From contig CAZBNB010000004.1 of NCBI GenBank assembly GCA_964493245.1, positions 1 to 64,000 of the forward strand: DNA of 64,000 bases. Reading direction: 5' to 3'. This stretch comes from CAZBNB01 sp964493245 (GTDB lineage Bacteria > Pseudomonadota > Gammaproteobacteria > Legionellales > Legionellaceae). A program made the translations under genes and the position numbers. This document shows positions 41,409-50,111 of this stretch, one piece after another. The notes under the pieces are model-generated. The model did not search any database and was not told the DNA's origin. It was given only the letters and a program-made list of their open reading frames with translations. Positions within the stretch are counted from its first letter, which is position 1. The number at the start of each line of letters is the position of its first letter.

Positions 41409-43424
41409 ATGAAGAAGTCATTCAAAATCCATTCAAATTTTTCACCGGCAGGCGATCAGCCTACCGCGATCAAATCATTAATTGATGGCCTTCAGGCTGG
41501 TCTTGCTCATCAAACTTTATTGGGTGTGACAGGTTCAGGAAAAACCTACACGATTGCCCATGTTATTCAAGCCATGCAACGCCCGACGTTGATTATGGCG
41601 CCCAATAAAACCTTGGCCGCACAATTATACGGCGAATTTAAGGCGTTTTTTCCAAATAACGCAGTCGAATATTTTGTGTCGTATTATGATTATTATCAGC
41701 CGGAGGCATATGTTCCTGCCTCGGATACATTCATTGAAAAAGACTCTTCTATCAATGAACACATTGAACAGATGAGACTTTCTGCGACCAAAGCATTAAT
41801 TGAGCGACCCGATGCGATTATTGTTGCAACTGTTTCTGCCATTTATGGATTAGGTGACCCCGATTCATACCTGCATATGTTACACCATATGTCACGTGGT
41901 GAGCAATGTGATCAGCGTAAGATTTTGAAACGACTTGCAGAATTACAGTACACACGTAGCCCACAATCTTTATCCAGAGGACAATTTCGTGTACACGGGG
42001 ATGTGATAGATATTTTTCCTGCTGATGAAGAAAAGCACGCGGTTAGAGTAGAGCTATTTGATGATGAAATTGTGAATATCGCTCGTTTTGACCCGCTAAC
42101 TGGAGAGGTACTGCAGCGCTTGCCTCGCGTGACTATTTTTCCGAAGACACATTATGTGACTCCCAGAGAGCGTATTTTAGCAACGGTAGATGAGGTTAAA
42201 ATTGAACTACAGGCACGTTTAAATGAATTAACCACGCAACATAAATTATTAGAAGCTCAACGCTTACAACAGCGAACAGCATTTGACATCGAAATGATGT
42301 TAGAGTTGGGATATTGCTCGGGAATTGAAAATTACTCTCGTTATCTATCAAGACGTCAGCCAGGCGACGCACCGCCAACTTTATTTGATTATCTACCCAA
42401 GGATGCTTTGTTAATTCTTGACGAGTCTCACGTTACTGTGCCACAAATAGGCGGAATGTATCGAGGCGATCGTGCGCGCAAAGAAACCTTGGTTGAATAT
42501 GGTTTTCGGTTACCCTCAGCACTCGATAATCGACCCATGCGTTTTGATGAATTTGAAGTCCGTGCACCACAAACTATCTTTGTCTCTGCAACACCTGGCC
42601 CATATGAAAAAGAGCGGGCTGATAATGTTGCTGAGCAAGTGGTTCGCCCGACAGGACTAGTGGATCCTGAGGTTGAGATTCGCCCGGTTACAAATCAGGT
42701 GGATGATTTGTTGTCAGAAATACGGCGTGTCACAGCGAAAGATGAGCGTATATTGGTGACCACGTTAACCAAACGTATGGCGGAAGATTTAACCGATTAT
42801 TTAACTAATTTAGGCGTGCGAGTTCGTTATCTACATGCAGACATTGACACCGTTGAACGTGTAGAAATTATTCGTGATTTGCGTTTGGGTGCATTTGACG
42901 TGCTGGTGGGGATTAATTTATTGCGCGAAGGATTAGACATGCCCGAAGTGTCTTTAGTCGCTATTTTAGATGCCGACAAAGAGGGTTTTTTACGCTCCGA
43001 TCGATCTTTAATTCAAACAATAGGGCGCGCTGCTCGTCATATCAATGGTCGAGCTATTTTATATGCTGATAAAATGACCAACTCCATGCAGCGCGCATTA
43101 GATGAAACCAACCGCAGACGCCATAAACAAATTCAATTTAATCAAGAGCATGATATTACGCCACAAGGTATTAATAAATCGATTGATGATATTATGGAAG
43201 GAGCTTATGTCGGTACGCGTAAAACACATGTATCTGAAAAGCGTGCTCAATATCATTTAAATACACAGTACGAGCACTTGTCGTCGGAACAACTGTTAAA
43301 AGAAGTTGTAAAATTGGAAAAACAAATGCTGTTTCATGCTCAAAATATGGAGTTTGAGCAGGCCGCTGCGCTGCGAGATCAAATGCTGGCGCTCAAAGGT
43401 CAATTGAAACACGATCCTTCCTAA
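41409..43424 (+). CDS. uvrB: Excinuclease ABC subunit B
   Basis: A 671-residue nucleotide-excision-repair helicase that loads onto damage with UvrA and recruits UvrC. Walker A GVTGSGKT is at residues 39-46, the beta-hairpin YYDYYQPEAYVP near 92-103, and the helicase motifs include DESHVTVPQ and IGRAARH. The C-terminal UVR domain (KLEKQMLFHAQNMEFEQAA) is intact. The start is the ATG at 41409, matching the family opening KxFKIHSxFxPAGDQP. An upstream frame to 41301 is part of the MITE. Confidence 0.97.
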   Translation: MKKSFKIHSNFSPAGDQPTAIKSLIDGLQAGLAHQTLLGVTGSGKTYTIAHVIQAMQRPTLIMAPNKTLAAQLYGEFKAFFPNNAVEYFVSYYDYYQPEAYVPASDTFIEKDSSINEHIEQMRLSATKALIERPDAIIVATVSAIYGLGDPDSYLHMLHHMSRGEQCDQRKILKRLAELQYTRSPQSLSRGQFRVHGDVIDIFPADEEKHAVRVELFDDEIVNIARFDPLTGEVLQRLPRVTIFPKTHYVTPRERILATVDEVKIELQARLNELTTQHKLLEAQRLQQRTAFDIEMMLELGYCSGIENYSRYLSRRQPGDAPPTLFDYLPKDALLILDESHVTVPQIGGMYRGDRARKETLVEYGFRLPSALDNRPMRFDEFEVRAPQTIFVSATPGPYEKERADNVAEQVVRPTGLVDPEVEIRPVTNQVDDLLSEIRRVTAKDERILVTTLTKRMAEDLTDYLTNLGVRVRYLHADIDTVERVEIIRDLRLGAFDVLVGINLLREGLDMPEVSLVAILDADKEGFLRSDRSLIQTIGRAARHINGRAILYADKMTNSMQRALDETNRRRHKQIQFNQEHDITPQGINKSIDDIMEGAYVGTRKTHVSEKRAQYHLNTQYEHLSSEQLLKEVVKLEKQMLFHAQNMEFEQAAALRDQMLALKGQLKHDPS

Positions 43425-44242
43425 CGAAATTTAAAGGAGCTATCTTGCTGCTGCTCTTGCTCTTCATGAGCATTTTCTTGAGCAAATAATTTTAAACGTG
43501 GGAATACCATATCAAGTTCAGATATTTTTTGTTGTATTGTTTGACATTCGTTTTGCAGCCATTGTTTTTCTATATATTTGCCATACTCTTTTTTCAGATC
43601 TACGGGATAAGCCTCCTCGACTACCTCATAGAAACTATCCAAATCCGCTTTTTCATATTGTCCGTTGACAATGATTTCTATTATGTCTTCGTGAACAATA
43701 TTAATACCTCTTATCTTCTCTAGGTGTTTTGTTTCATCTGTTTTCAATAGTTGAATATCTTTTTCTATGGATGCTGCAAGTTCAATAAAATCGTGAATAT
43801 CTCGATTTTCTCGATATTTACGTTGAACTTTCTCTATTCCCCTGAGTGTGTCACCGACATCCCATTCTAAATCATGCGCTAACTCACGCGCATGTTCCTC
43901 GTCATGGTCTGCATAAATTGCCCTTATTTTTTCAAGATTTATTAGCATGCGCTCAATTTCTGGAGCAAACAAAGATAAGAAGTGGTCATTTTTAGATATT
44001 AACCCTAATGTCTCCTTAGACCACTCAAAATAAGAATCGATTCCACTGAAAGCACGGCCTTTTTTCCATTTAACCGTATGCGTATCGAGATTTTTAATCT
44101 GCTGTTTTAGCTCATTGAGATTCGAATAGGTTACCGTTTTGCTCATATTCTTACCGATTGGTTTTGGCATGATTTTATCCTTAATAGTTTGCCCAATCAT
44201 ATTTTGAAGCATGTTCAATGCGATTTTTTTACGATTTGGCAT
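43421..44242 (-). CDS. Coiled-coil protein of unknown function
   Basis: A 273-residue soluble, highly charged protein, predicted mostly helical with coiled-coil stretches near 80-120 and 215-245. The first 30 residues are basic and the last 15 are glutamate/glutamine-rich. It converges on uvrB with a four-base overlap at the ends. I recognise no family. It has no signal peptide. An effector or structural role cannot be judged. Confidence 0.6.
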   Translation of the reverse strand: MPNRKKIALNMLQNMIGQTIKDKIMPKPIGKNMSKTVTYSNLNELKQQIKNLDTHTVKWKKGRAFSGIDSYFEWSKETLGLISKNDHFLSLFAPEIERMLINLEKIRAIYADHDEEHARELAHDLEWDVGDTLRGIEKVQRKYRENRDIHDFIELAASIEKDIQLLKTDETKHLEKIRGINIVHEDIIEIIVNGQYEKADLDSFYEVVEEAYPVDLKKEYGKYIEKQWLQNECQTIQQKISELDMVFPRLKLFAQENAHEEQEQQQDSSFKFR

Positions 44243-44330
44243 TCAAATAATGCTTGTTGATAATTATAGCAGCTTTTTATTGATCTCGATGGACTAAGAT
44301 CCAATGTGAAATACGCTAATCTTCGCCGTG

Positions 44331-44362
44331 ATAACATAGCTTTTTTAAAAAGCCTATGTTAT
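44331..44362 (+). promoter_or_regulatory. Hairpin in the rho leader
   Basis: ATAACATAGC with poly-T (44331-44346) pairs with AAAAGC-C-TATGTTAT (44347-44362), a stem with one bulge. A second small repeat GAGTGTG/CACACTC lies just downstream (44388-44402). rho is often autoregulated through its leader, so a role in attenuation is possible. Confidence 0.35.
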
Positions 44363-44507
44363 GATTATCGTATTCATGTACATACGAGTGTGACCACACT
44401 CTCTTACATGACGTGGTTCGCTTAAGTATGTAATAGGTTGCAACCACAGCCGTTCCCGTGAAACTTTCTGGAAATTCATCTTTTAACCAATACACCAAGT
44501 GAGACGT

Positions 44508-45773
44508 ATGAATCTTAGTGAACTGAAGCAATTACCTATTGCTGATCTCGTCAATATCGCTCAAGACATGGGCATCGAAAACATTTCTCATATGCGAAAA
44601 CAAGATATTATTTTTGCTATCCTCAAAACCCACGCCCTGAAAGGAGAAGATATCTACGGTGGTGGTGTTGTACAAGTTATTGCAGAAGGTGGTTTTGCTT
44701 TTTTACGCTCATCTGATGGTTCTTATTTAGCTGGACCGGATGATATTTATGTGTCGCCTAGCCAGATTCGTCGTTTTGGTTTACGTACAGGAGATACGAT
44801 TTCCGGTAAGATTCGCCCGCCTAAAGACAGCGAGCGCTATTTTGCGCTGTTAAAAGTCGATGAAATCAATTATGAATCGCCTGAAAATGCAAAACGCAAG
44901 ATTTTGTTTGAAAATTTAACCCCTCTATTTGCCTCAGAGCGTTTGGTCATGGAGCAGGGGAATGGCAGTACAGAAGATTTAACGGCAAGAGTCGTCGACT
45001 TGTGTGCACCATTTGGTCGTGGCCAACGTGGTTTGATTGTCGCGCCACCCAAAGCGGGTAAGACGCTGATGTTACAAAACATTGCGCATTCTATTGAAAA
45101 GAACTACCCCGACTGTTATCTCATCGTTTTATTGATTGATGAGCGCCCTGAGGAAGTCACGGAAATGCAGCGCTCAGTGAAGGGAGAGGTCGTTGCCAGT
45201 ACATTTGATGAACCCGCAACACGTCACGTACAAGTGGCTGAAATGGTTATTGAAAAAGCCAAGCGATTGGTAGAGCATAAGCGCGATGTCGTGATTTTAT
45301 TAGATTCGATTACCCGTTTGGCGCGAGCTTACAATACTGTTATTCCTTCATCAGGTAAAGTCCTGACAGGGGGGGTGGATGCGAATGCGCTACAAAGACC
45401 GAAACGCTTGTATGGTGCCGCGAGAAATATCGAAGAGGGCGGCAGTTTGACTATTATTGCAACTGCTATGGTTGATACCGGCTCTAAGATGGATGAAGTC
45501 ATCTACGAAGAGTTTAAAGGAACCGGTAACATGGAAATTCATCTCAGTCGTAACATCGCAGAGCGTCGCGTTTTCCCAGCGATCAATATCAATCGTTCTG
45601 GTACACGTCGCGAAGATTTATTACTCAGCCCTGAAGACTTACATCGCACCTGGATCTTACGTAAGATTCTGCAATCGATGGATGAGTGTGATGCGATTGA
45701 GTTCATACTAGAGCGCATGAAAAACCATAAAACCAATGCCGAATTTTTTGATGCTATGAAGCGTCAAGAGTAA
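44508..45773 (+). CDS. rho: Transcription termination factor Rho
   Basis: A 421-residue hexameric RNA helicase. The N-terminal helical domain begins MNLSELKQLPIADL, the RNA-binding OSB fold has GFAFLRS, and the ATPase core carries Walker A APPKAGKT and Walker B-like VILLDSITRLARA, plus the R-loop with GSLTIIATA. The ATG at 44508 matches the family N-terminus, and the GTG at 44499 does not. Six bases separate it from ubiD. Confidence 0.97.
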   Translation: MNLSELKQLPIADLVNIAQDMGIENISHMRKQDIIFAILKTHALKGEDIYGGGVVQVIAEGGFAFLRSSDGSYLAGPDDIYVSPSQIRRFGLRTGDTISGKIRPPKDSERYFALLKVDEINYESPENAKRKILFENLTPLFASERLVMEQGNGSTEDLTARVVDLCAPFGRGQRGLIVAPPKAGKTLMLQNIAHSIEKNYPDCYLIVLLIDERPEEVTEMQRSVKGEVVASTFDEPATRHVQVAEMVIEKAKRLVEHKRDVVILLDSITRLARAYNTVIPSSGKVLTGGVDANALQRPKRLYGAARNIEEGGSLTIIATAMVDTGSKMDEVIYEEFKGTGNMEIHLSRNIAERRVFPAININRSGTRREDLLLSPEDLHRTWILRKILQSMDECDAIEFILERMKNHKTNAEFFDAMKRQE

Positions 45774-45779
45774 GACATC

Positions 45780-47246
45780 ATGCAGTATACGGATCTCCGA
45801 GATTTTCTGGCGCAATTAGCTAATCGTGGGTTACTGAAGCACATTGATTATCCTGTTTCGCCCAATTTGGAGATGACCGTTGTGAGTGACCGGGTCTTGC
45901 GTGATGAAGGCCCGGCGCTTTTGTTTACCTCTCCGAAAAACTATCATACTCCTGTTTTGACCAATCTATTTGGTACCGTTGAACGGGTTGCATTGGGAAT
46001 GGGGGCTGAATCGGTACAAGCTTTGCGCGAAATTGGCAAATTGCTCGCGGCACTCAAAGAGCCTGAGCCGCCGACCGGATTTCGTGATGCCTTTGACAAG
46101 TTACCTTTGTTAAAACAAGCCTTAAATATGGCGCCGAAATACGTGCGTCGTGCTGCTTGCCAAACCCATGTACTAGAAGGCGATGCCGTTGATTTAACCC
46201 AATTACCTATTCAGACCTGTTGGCCTGGTGATGTTGCACCTTTAATTACCTGGGGATTGGTGACTACCAAAGGTCCTACACAAGCACGCGAAAACATGGG
46301 GGTTTATCGGCAACAGCTGTTGAGCCGAAATCAATTGATTATGCGTTGGTTATCTCATCGAGGTGGTGCTTTGGACTATCAAGCTTGGCAGGCTGCTTAT
46401 CCTGGCGAGCGCTTTCCTATTGCGGTTACCCTCGGTTCTGATCCGGCTACGTTGTTGGCAGCAGTGACGCCTGTTCCTGATACGTTATCTGAATATGCTT
46501 TTGCGGGATTATTACGTGGACAACGTTCTCAATTGGTTCGTTGCATTGGGTCTGATTTACATGTGTCGGCTAATGCAGAAATTATTTTAGAAGGCTATTT
46601 AGAGCCCGGTACTGAAGCCCCAGAAGGACCTTTCGGTGATCATACTGGTTATTATAATGAAGTACAGTCCTTTCCGGTGTTTACTGTTGAGCGGATCACC
46701 CATCGAGATCAGCCTATTTATCACTCGACGTATACCGGTAGGCCTCCTGATGAGCCTGCTATCCTTGGTGTGGCCTTAAACGAAGTGTTTGTGCCATTAT
46801 TACAAAAACAATTTCCTGAAATTGTCGATTTTTATTTACCGCCAGAAGGATGCTCGTATCGGTTGGCCGTGGTAACCATTAAAAAGCAATACCCAGGGCA
46901 TGCCAAACGCATTATGATGGCTGTTTGGTCTTTTTTAAGACAATTTATGTACACTAAATTTGTCATTGTCTGTGATGATGATATTAATGCAAGGCATTGG
47001 CCGGATGTTATTTGGGCAATAACCACACGCATGGATCCTTCTCGAGATACGGTCATGATGGATAATACTCCCATCGACTATTTAGATTTTGCTTCTCCTG
47101 TTGCTGGACTAGGGTCTAAAATGGGGATGGATGCGACAAACAAATGGCCAGGGGAGACGCAGCGGGAGTGGGGGCAAGCGATTGAAATGGATGAGGATAT
47201 TTTAAAGCGCGTTAATGATTTTTGGCCGAAACTGGATTTGGCTTAG
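45780..47246 (+). CDS. ubiD: 4-hydroxy-3-polyprenylbenzoate decarboxylase UbiD
   Basis: A 488-residue decarboxylase of ubiquinone biosynthesis that uses prenylated FMN made by UbiX. The family wording is clear: DLRDFLAQLANRGLLKHI, PLLKQALNMAPK, LPIQTCWPGD, PEGPFGDHTGYYN and KGxKMGMDATNK-like GSKMGMDATNKW near the end. The EGPFGDHTG segment contains active-site residues of the family. It follows rho by six bases, so it is probably co-transcribed. Confidence 0.96.
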   Translation: MQYTDLRDFLAQLANRGLLKHIDYPVSPNLEMTVVSDRVLRDEGPALLFTSPKNYHTPVLTNLFGTVERVALGMGAESVQALREIGKLLAALKEPEPPTGFRDAFDKLPLLKQALNMAPKYVRRAACQTHVLEGDAVDLTQLPIQTCWPGDVAPLITWGLVTTKGPTQARENMGVYRQQLLSRNQLIMRWLSHRGGALDYQAWQAAYPGERFPIAVTLGSDPATLLAAVTPVPDTLSEYAFAGLLRGQRSQLVRCIGSDLHVSANAEIILEGYLEPGTEAPEGPFGDHTGYYNEVQSFPVFTVERITHRDQPIYHSTYTGRPPDEPAILGVALNEVFVPLLQKQFPEIVDFYLPPEGCSYRLAVVTIKKQYPGHAKRIMMAVWSFLRQFMYTKFVIVCDDDINARHWPDVIWAITTRMDPSRDTVMMDNTPIDYLDFASPVAGLGSKMGMDATNKWPGETQREWGQAIEMDEDILKRVNDFWPKLDLA

Positions 47247-47360
47247 ATTCTCCGCTGGCTTATGTGTTTTTTGTCCCTTACTGACCATGGAAAATCTGCA
47301 GCCTAAGCGTCGCGAAATAGAATCAATAAAACGCTTTTGAAAGATTAGGAGTCTTTAAGT

Positions 47361-47555
47361 ATGCAAACATTTTATCAATTATTAGGGATGATTGGCGCAG
47401 GTTTAGTGATTTGGTTGTTATATCGAACCATCAAAGGTCGGCCCGAACAATTTAGCCGTGAAAAAATCAACCAAAGCTTTCTCACGATGGGCATTCTTGG
47501 TGTTTTGCTAATTGGATTTGTTGCTTTACTGGTATTATTAGCTCGTCAAACTTGA
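47361..47555 (+). CDS. Small two-helix membrane protein
   Basis: A 64-residue protein with two hydrophobic segments (LLGMIGAGLVIWLLY and LTMGILGVLLIGFVALLVLLA) joined by a basic loop. The GGAG ribosome binding site lies about ten bases before the ATG. No family is recognised. It lies 115 bases after ubiD with its own promoter space. Confidence 0.65.
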   Translation: MQTFYQLLGMIGAGLVIWLLYRTIKGRPEQFSREKINQSFLTMGILGVLLIGFVALLVLLARQT

Positions 47556-47610
47556 TTTATTTTACGATTGTTAGTTGCTAAACGTCGGTTTTAAAGATGA
47601 CACGCTCTAA

Positions 47611-47695
47611 GGTCTGTGCACCTAACTTTTCACGGCTGCAAATTTGAACCAAATCATTCGAATTTTCGCTACGCGCAAAGCTAGGTGCACAGACC
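47611..47695. repeat. 85-bp inverted repeat element between convergent genes
   Basis: GGTCTGTGCACCTAAC (47611-47626) and GCTAGGTGCACAGACC (47680-47695) are inverted repeats (15 of 16) that enclose about 50 unrelated bases. The right end abuts the hspQ stop. It may be a small mobile repeat that also ends transcription of both convergent genes. Confidence 0.65.
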
Positions 47696-48028
47696 CTAAT
47701 GTTTATTGCCAAGCTTATAATATTTATCTTTTCTTAAAATTAAGTAATTTCCAATATACGGATTGTCAAGCTCAATGAGAGTGTTATCTTGTTCTAGCAG
47801 GGTTTCTTCCACGTATGTTTCTTGACTACATTCATCAACTAACAATCGATACCACGGGTGATGGCGTTTTAACACGCGTTGGCTTGCCAAGGCATGATAA
47901 TGTCCCGATGGTTGAAAAGTGAGATCAACATCGATAACGACGGCGCGATACCCTTGACGTTGATGAATCACCACATCACCTACATTGAATTTCGCTTTTT
48001 GCATATGATGTTGGCGTGAACGACCCAT
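47696..48028 (-). CDS. hspQ: Heat shock protein HspQ
   Basis: A 110-residue protein of the YccV/HspQ family, an adaptor that enhances Lon proteolysis and also binds hemimethylated DNA in its old name. The family core KFNVGDVVIHQRQGYRAVVIDVD and the following PWYRLLVDE, TYVEETLL and HP-rich pieces are present. AGGAG is seven bases before the ATG at 48028. An inner ATG at 48004 is less well served. Confidence 0.9.
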   Translation of the reverse strand: MGRSRQHHMQKAKFNVGDVVIHQRQGYRAVVIDVDLTFQPSGHYHALASQRVLKRHHPWYRLLVDECSQETYVEETLLEQDNTLIELDNPYIGNYLILRKDKYYKLGNKH

Positions 48029-48105
48029 GAACAGTCTCCTGCACGTTGCAATATACTTGCTCTTAGTATTATTTATCGGATAATTTAAAATAATCTTAAG
48101 TATTT

Positions 48106-49053
48106 TTATTTCATACTGTAATTAACAGCAGCATCAATTGTTTGTGTATCTAAAAAATCGCTCATCATTTCAGTTCTTTCCACATGACCTTTTTTCATCT
48201 TTTCGTTTAGAAAGCGATGTGTGTGTTGATTTTGTTTCACGATGGGCATCATTATTTCTATGTGACGAGGATTTGTATCTTGTGTGCATAAAATAACGGA
48301 ACCAAGCGGGGCGTTTTCAGCAACAAACTTTCTTTTGTATGCACTCATCCATGGATCCGTGCGAATAGTTCTTCCCGGTTTAAGATGATTTAATAGCTGT
48401 TTGATAGTTTCTTCATCTAACTTGGCGTGTAAATAAAGGCCGCACTCTTCAGGAATGTATGAACTTATATCACCAGGTTGTAAATATGGTATTGGAAAAG
48501 AACCTATACCCAATTCAACATTTTTGGGTAAATGAGATACAAGAATATTGATATGATTTATCGATGTCTCTTTGTCTAATAAAAGTACGGTGTACGGTGG
48601 CATATTTTGAATGAGCTCAATCTTTTTTTGCTCTGGAACATAGCTTGCTAAGTAAAGATATGCTCTTATCGGCATTGCGCTTACAGCGGCAATCTGTTTT
48701 TCAGAAGCGCCATCCATGTCGATGTGAATCCATGCATTTCGATTGAATGCATATTCTGGTAGATCCGCTCCAAATCTTCGCGTCTGTGTGAGGGCAAAAA
48801 CGTATAGTGGAGCATAGCTTTTTACTTCACGAGCGATTTCTTCGTTTGAAAGAGAAAAATTAATCGCATTCGTCATTTGGCTTTCAGGGACTGATGTTGT
48901 CTTGCCTTTTCTTTTCCCCAGGAGTGTTTTCTGCATCTGATGTGATTGATGTATTTTTCTTTCTTCTGCTGAGAAACATCGTTGTTGAGTTGTCTTTTTT
49001 AATGTATCTGATTGTTTTTTTTGGGTCATTAAGTCAATAAGTTGATAACTCAT
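48106..49053 (-). CDS. Protein of unknown function
   Basis: A 315-residue soluble protein with a basic N-terminal third (KKQSDTLKKTTQQR, KRKGKTT) and a C-terminal two-thirds of alternating helix and strand units with a period near 45 residues (for example LPKNVELGIGSFPI and PEECGLYLHAKLD). It might form a leucine-rich or similar solenoid, but the pattern is loose. AGGA precedes the ATG at 49053; a longer frame to 49098 lacks such a site. No family is recognised. Confidence 0.6.
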   Translation of the reverse strand: MSYQLIDLMTQKKQSDTLKKTTQQRCFSAEERKIHQSHQMQKTLLGKRKGKTTSVPESQMTNAINFSLSNEEIAREVKSYAPLYVFALTQTRRFGADLPEYAFNRNAWIHIDMDGASEKQIAAVSAMPIRAYLYLASYVPEQKKIELIQNMPPYTVLLLDKETSINHINILVSHLPKNVELGIGSFPIPYLQPGDISSYIPEECGLYLHAKLDEETIKQLLNHLKPGRTIRTDPWMSAYKRKFVAENAPLGSVILCTQDTNPRHIEIMMPIVKQNQHTHRFLNEKMKKGHVERTEMMSDFLDTQTIDAAVNYSMK

Positions 49054-49116
49054 CAAAATTCCTGCCTTAGATATAAGGCAGTATTCTCTCATACTCACAT
49101 TAAGAGAAGATTAGCA

Positions 49117-49154
49117 GTTTCATTGATTCTACCCTAAAAGAGAATCAGTGAAAC
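49117..49154 (-). terminator. Hairpin after map
   Basis: GTTTCATTGATTCT (49117-49130) pairs with AGAATCAGTGAAAC (49141-49154) with one G-T wobble and a 10-base loop. It sits just after the map stop in the direction of transcription. The following T-tract is weak. Confidence 0.5.
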
Positions 49155-49160
49155 GTTGTA

Positions 49161-49946
49161 TTAGAGTGCTAAAAACGCTTTTTCCTCATCACGTAATGTC
49201 AAAATTTCTACGCCAGTAGGAGTGACCAACAAGGTGTGCTCCCATTGTGCAGAAAGCTTACGATCTTTGGTAATGGCAATTGTCCAACCGTCTTTCGTCA
49301 AATGTTTTACATCCGCGCGCCCTTGATTAATCATGGGCTCAATTGTGAAGGTCATGCCTACTTCAAGAGCGAGTCCGGTTCCAGGTGTGCCATAATGTAA
49401 GACTTGAGGGTCTTCATGCATTTTTTGCCCGATGCCGTGACCACAGTATTCGCGTACCACAGAATAATGATTGGCGGTTGCATGCGATTGAATCGCGTGA
49501 CCAATATCGCCTAATGTAGCCTTAGGTTTTACGACGGCAATGCCTTTGTACAAGCATTGTTGCGTTACCTCAACCAATCGTTTGGCGTGCGCAGGGACTT
49601 CGCCAATACAAAACATTTTACTACTGTCCCCGTAAAATCCATCATAAATCACAGTGATATCAACGTTGACAATATCACCTTTTTTCAGCGCTTGTTTATC
49701 TGAGGGCATGCCGTGGCAGATGACGTGATTCACTGAGGTATTCACTGAATAGGGGTAACCGTATTGTCCTTTACTACCAGGAATGGCGTGCAAAGTGTGG
49801 CGAATATAATTTTCACAAAACTGATCAATTTCCATCGTCGTGACGCCAGGAACAATGATTTCACCAACGGCTTGCAGTACTTGGGCAGTGAGTTTACCTG
49901 CCATGCGCATTTTTTCGATTTGCTCGGGAGTTTTAATTGAAATCAT
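49161..49946 (-). CDS. map: Methionine aminopeptidase type I
   Basis: A 261-residue metalloprotease that removes the initiator methionine. The metal ligands sit in the family pattern: VNVDITVIYDGFYGDSS, CGHGIGQKMHEDP and the glutamates of TIEPM and QWEHTLLV. The start MISIKTPEQIEKMRMAGKL fits the common N-terminus. It is a single gene with a hairpin after its stop. Confidence 0.96.
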   Translation of the reverse strand: MISIKTPEQIEKMRMAGKLTAQVLQAVGEIIVPGVTTMEIDQFCENYIRHTLHAIPGSKGQYGYPYSVNTSVNHVICHGMPSDKQALKKGDIVNVDITVIYDGFYGDSSKMFCIGEVPAHAKRLVEVTQQCLYKGIAVVKPKATLGDIGHAIQSHATANHYSVVREYCGHGIGQKMHEDPQVLHYGTPGTGLALEVGMTFTIEPMINQGRADVKHLTKDGWTIAITKDRKLSAQWEHTLLVTPTGVEILTLRDEEKAFLAL

Positions 49947-50111
49947 AGCATTTTTGTGACGAGTTTAAGTTGTCGTATTGTATCATTTTCTTGAACTCTA
50001 TGCACTTACTCACTCAAATCAAGTGTCTGTTTGGATATTCCACTTTAAGGTATAGCATTCAATTAACACTGGGCCAATATTTCTATTTATTTTGCACATT
50101 ATTTTTTATCT

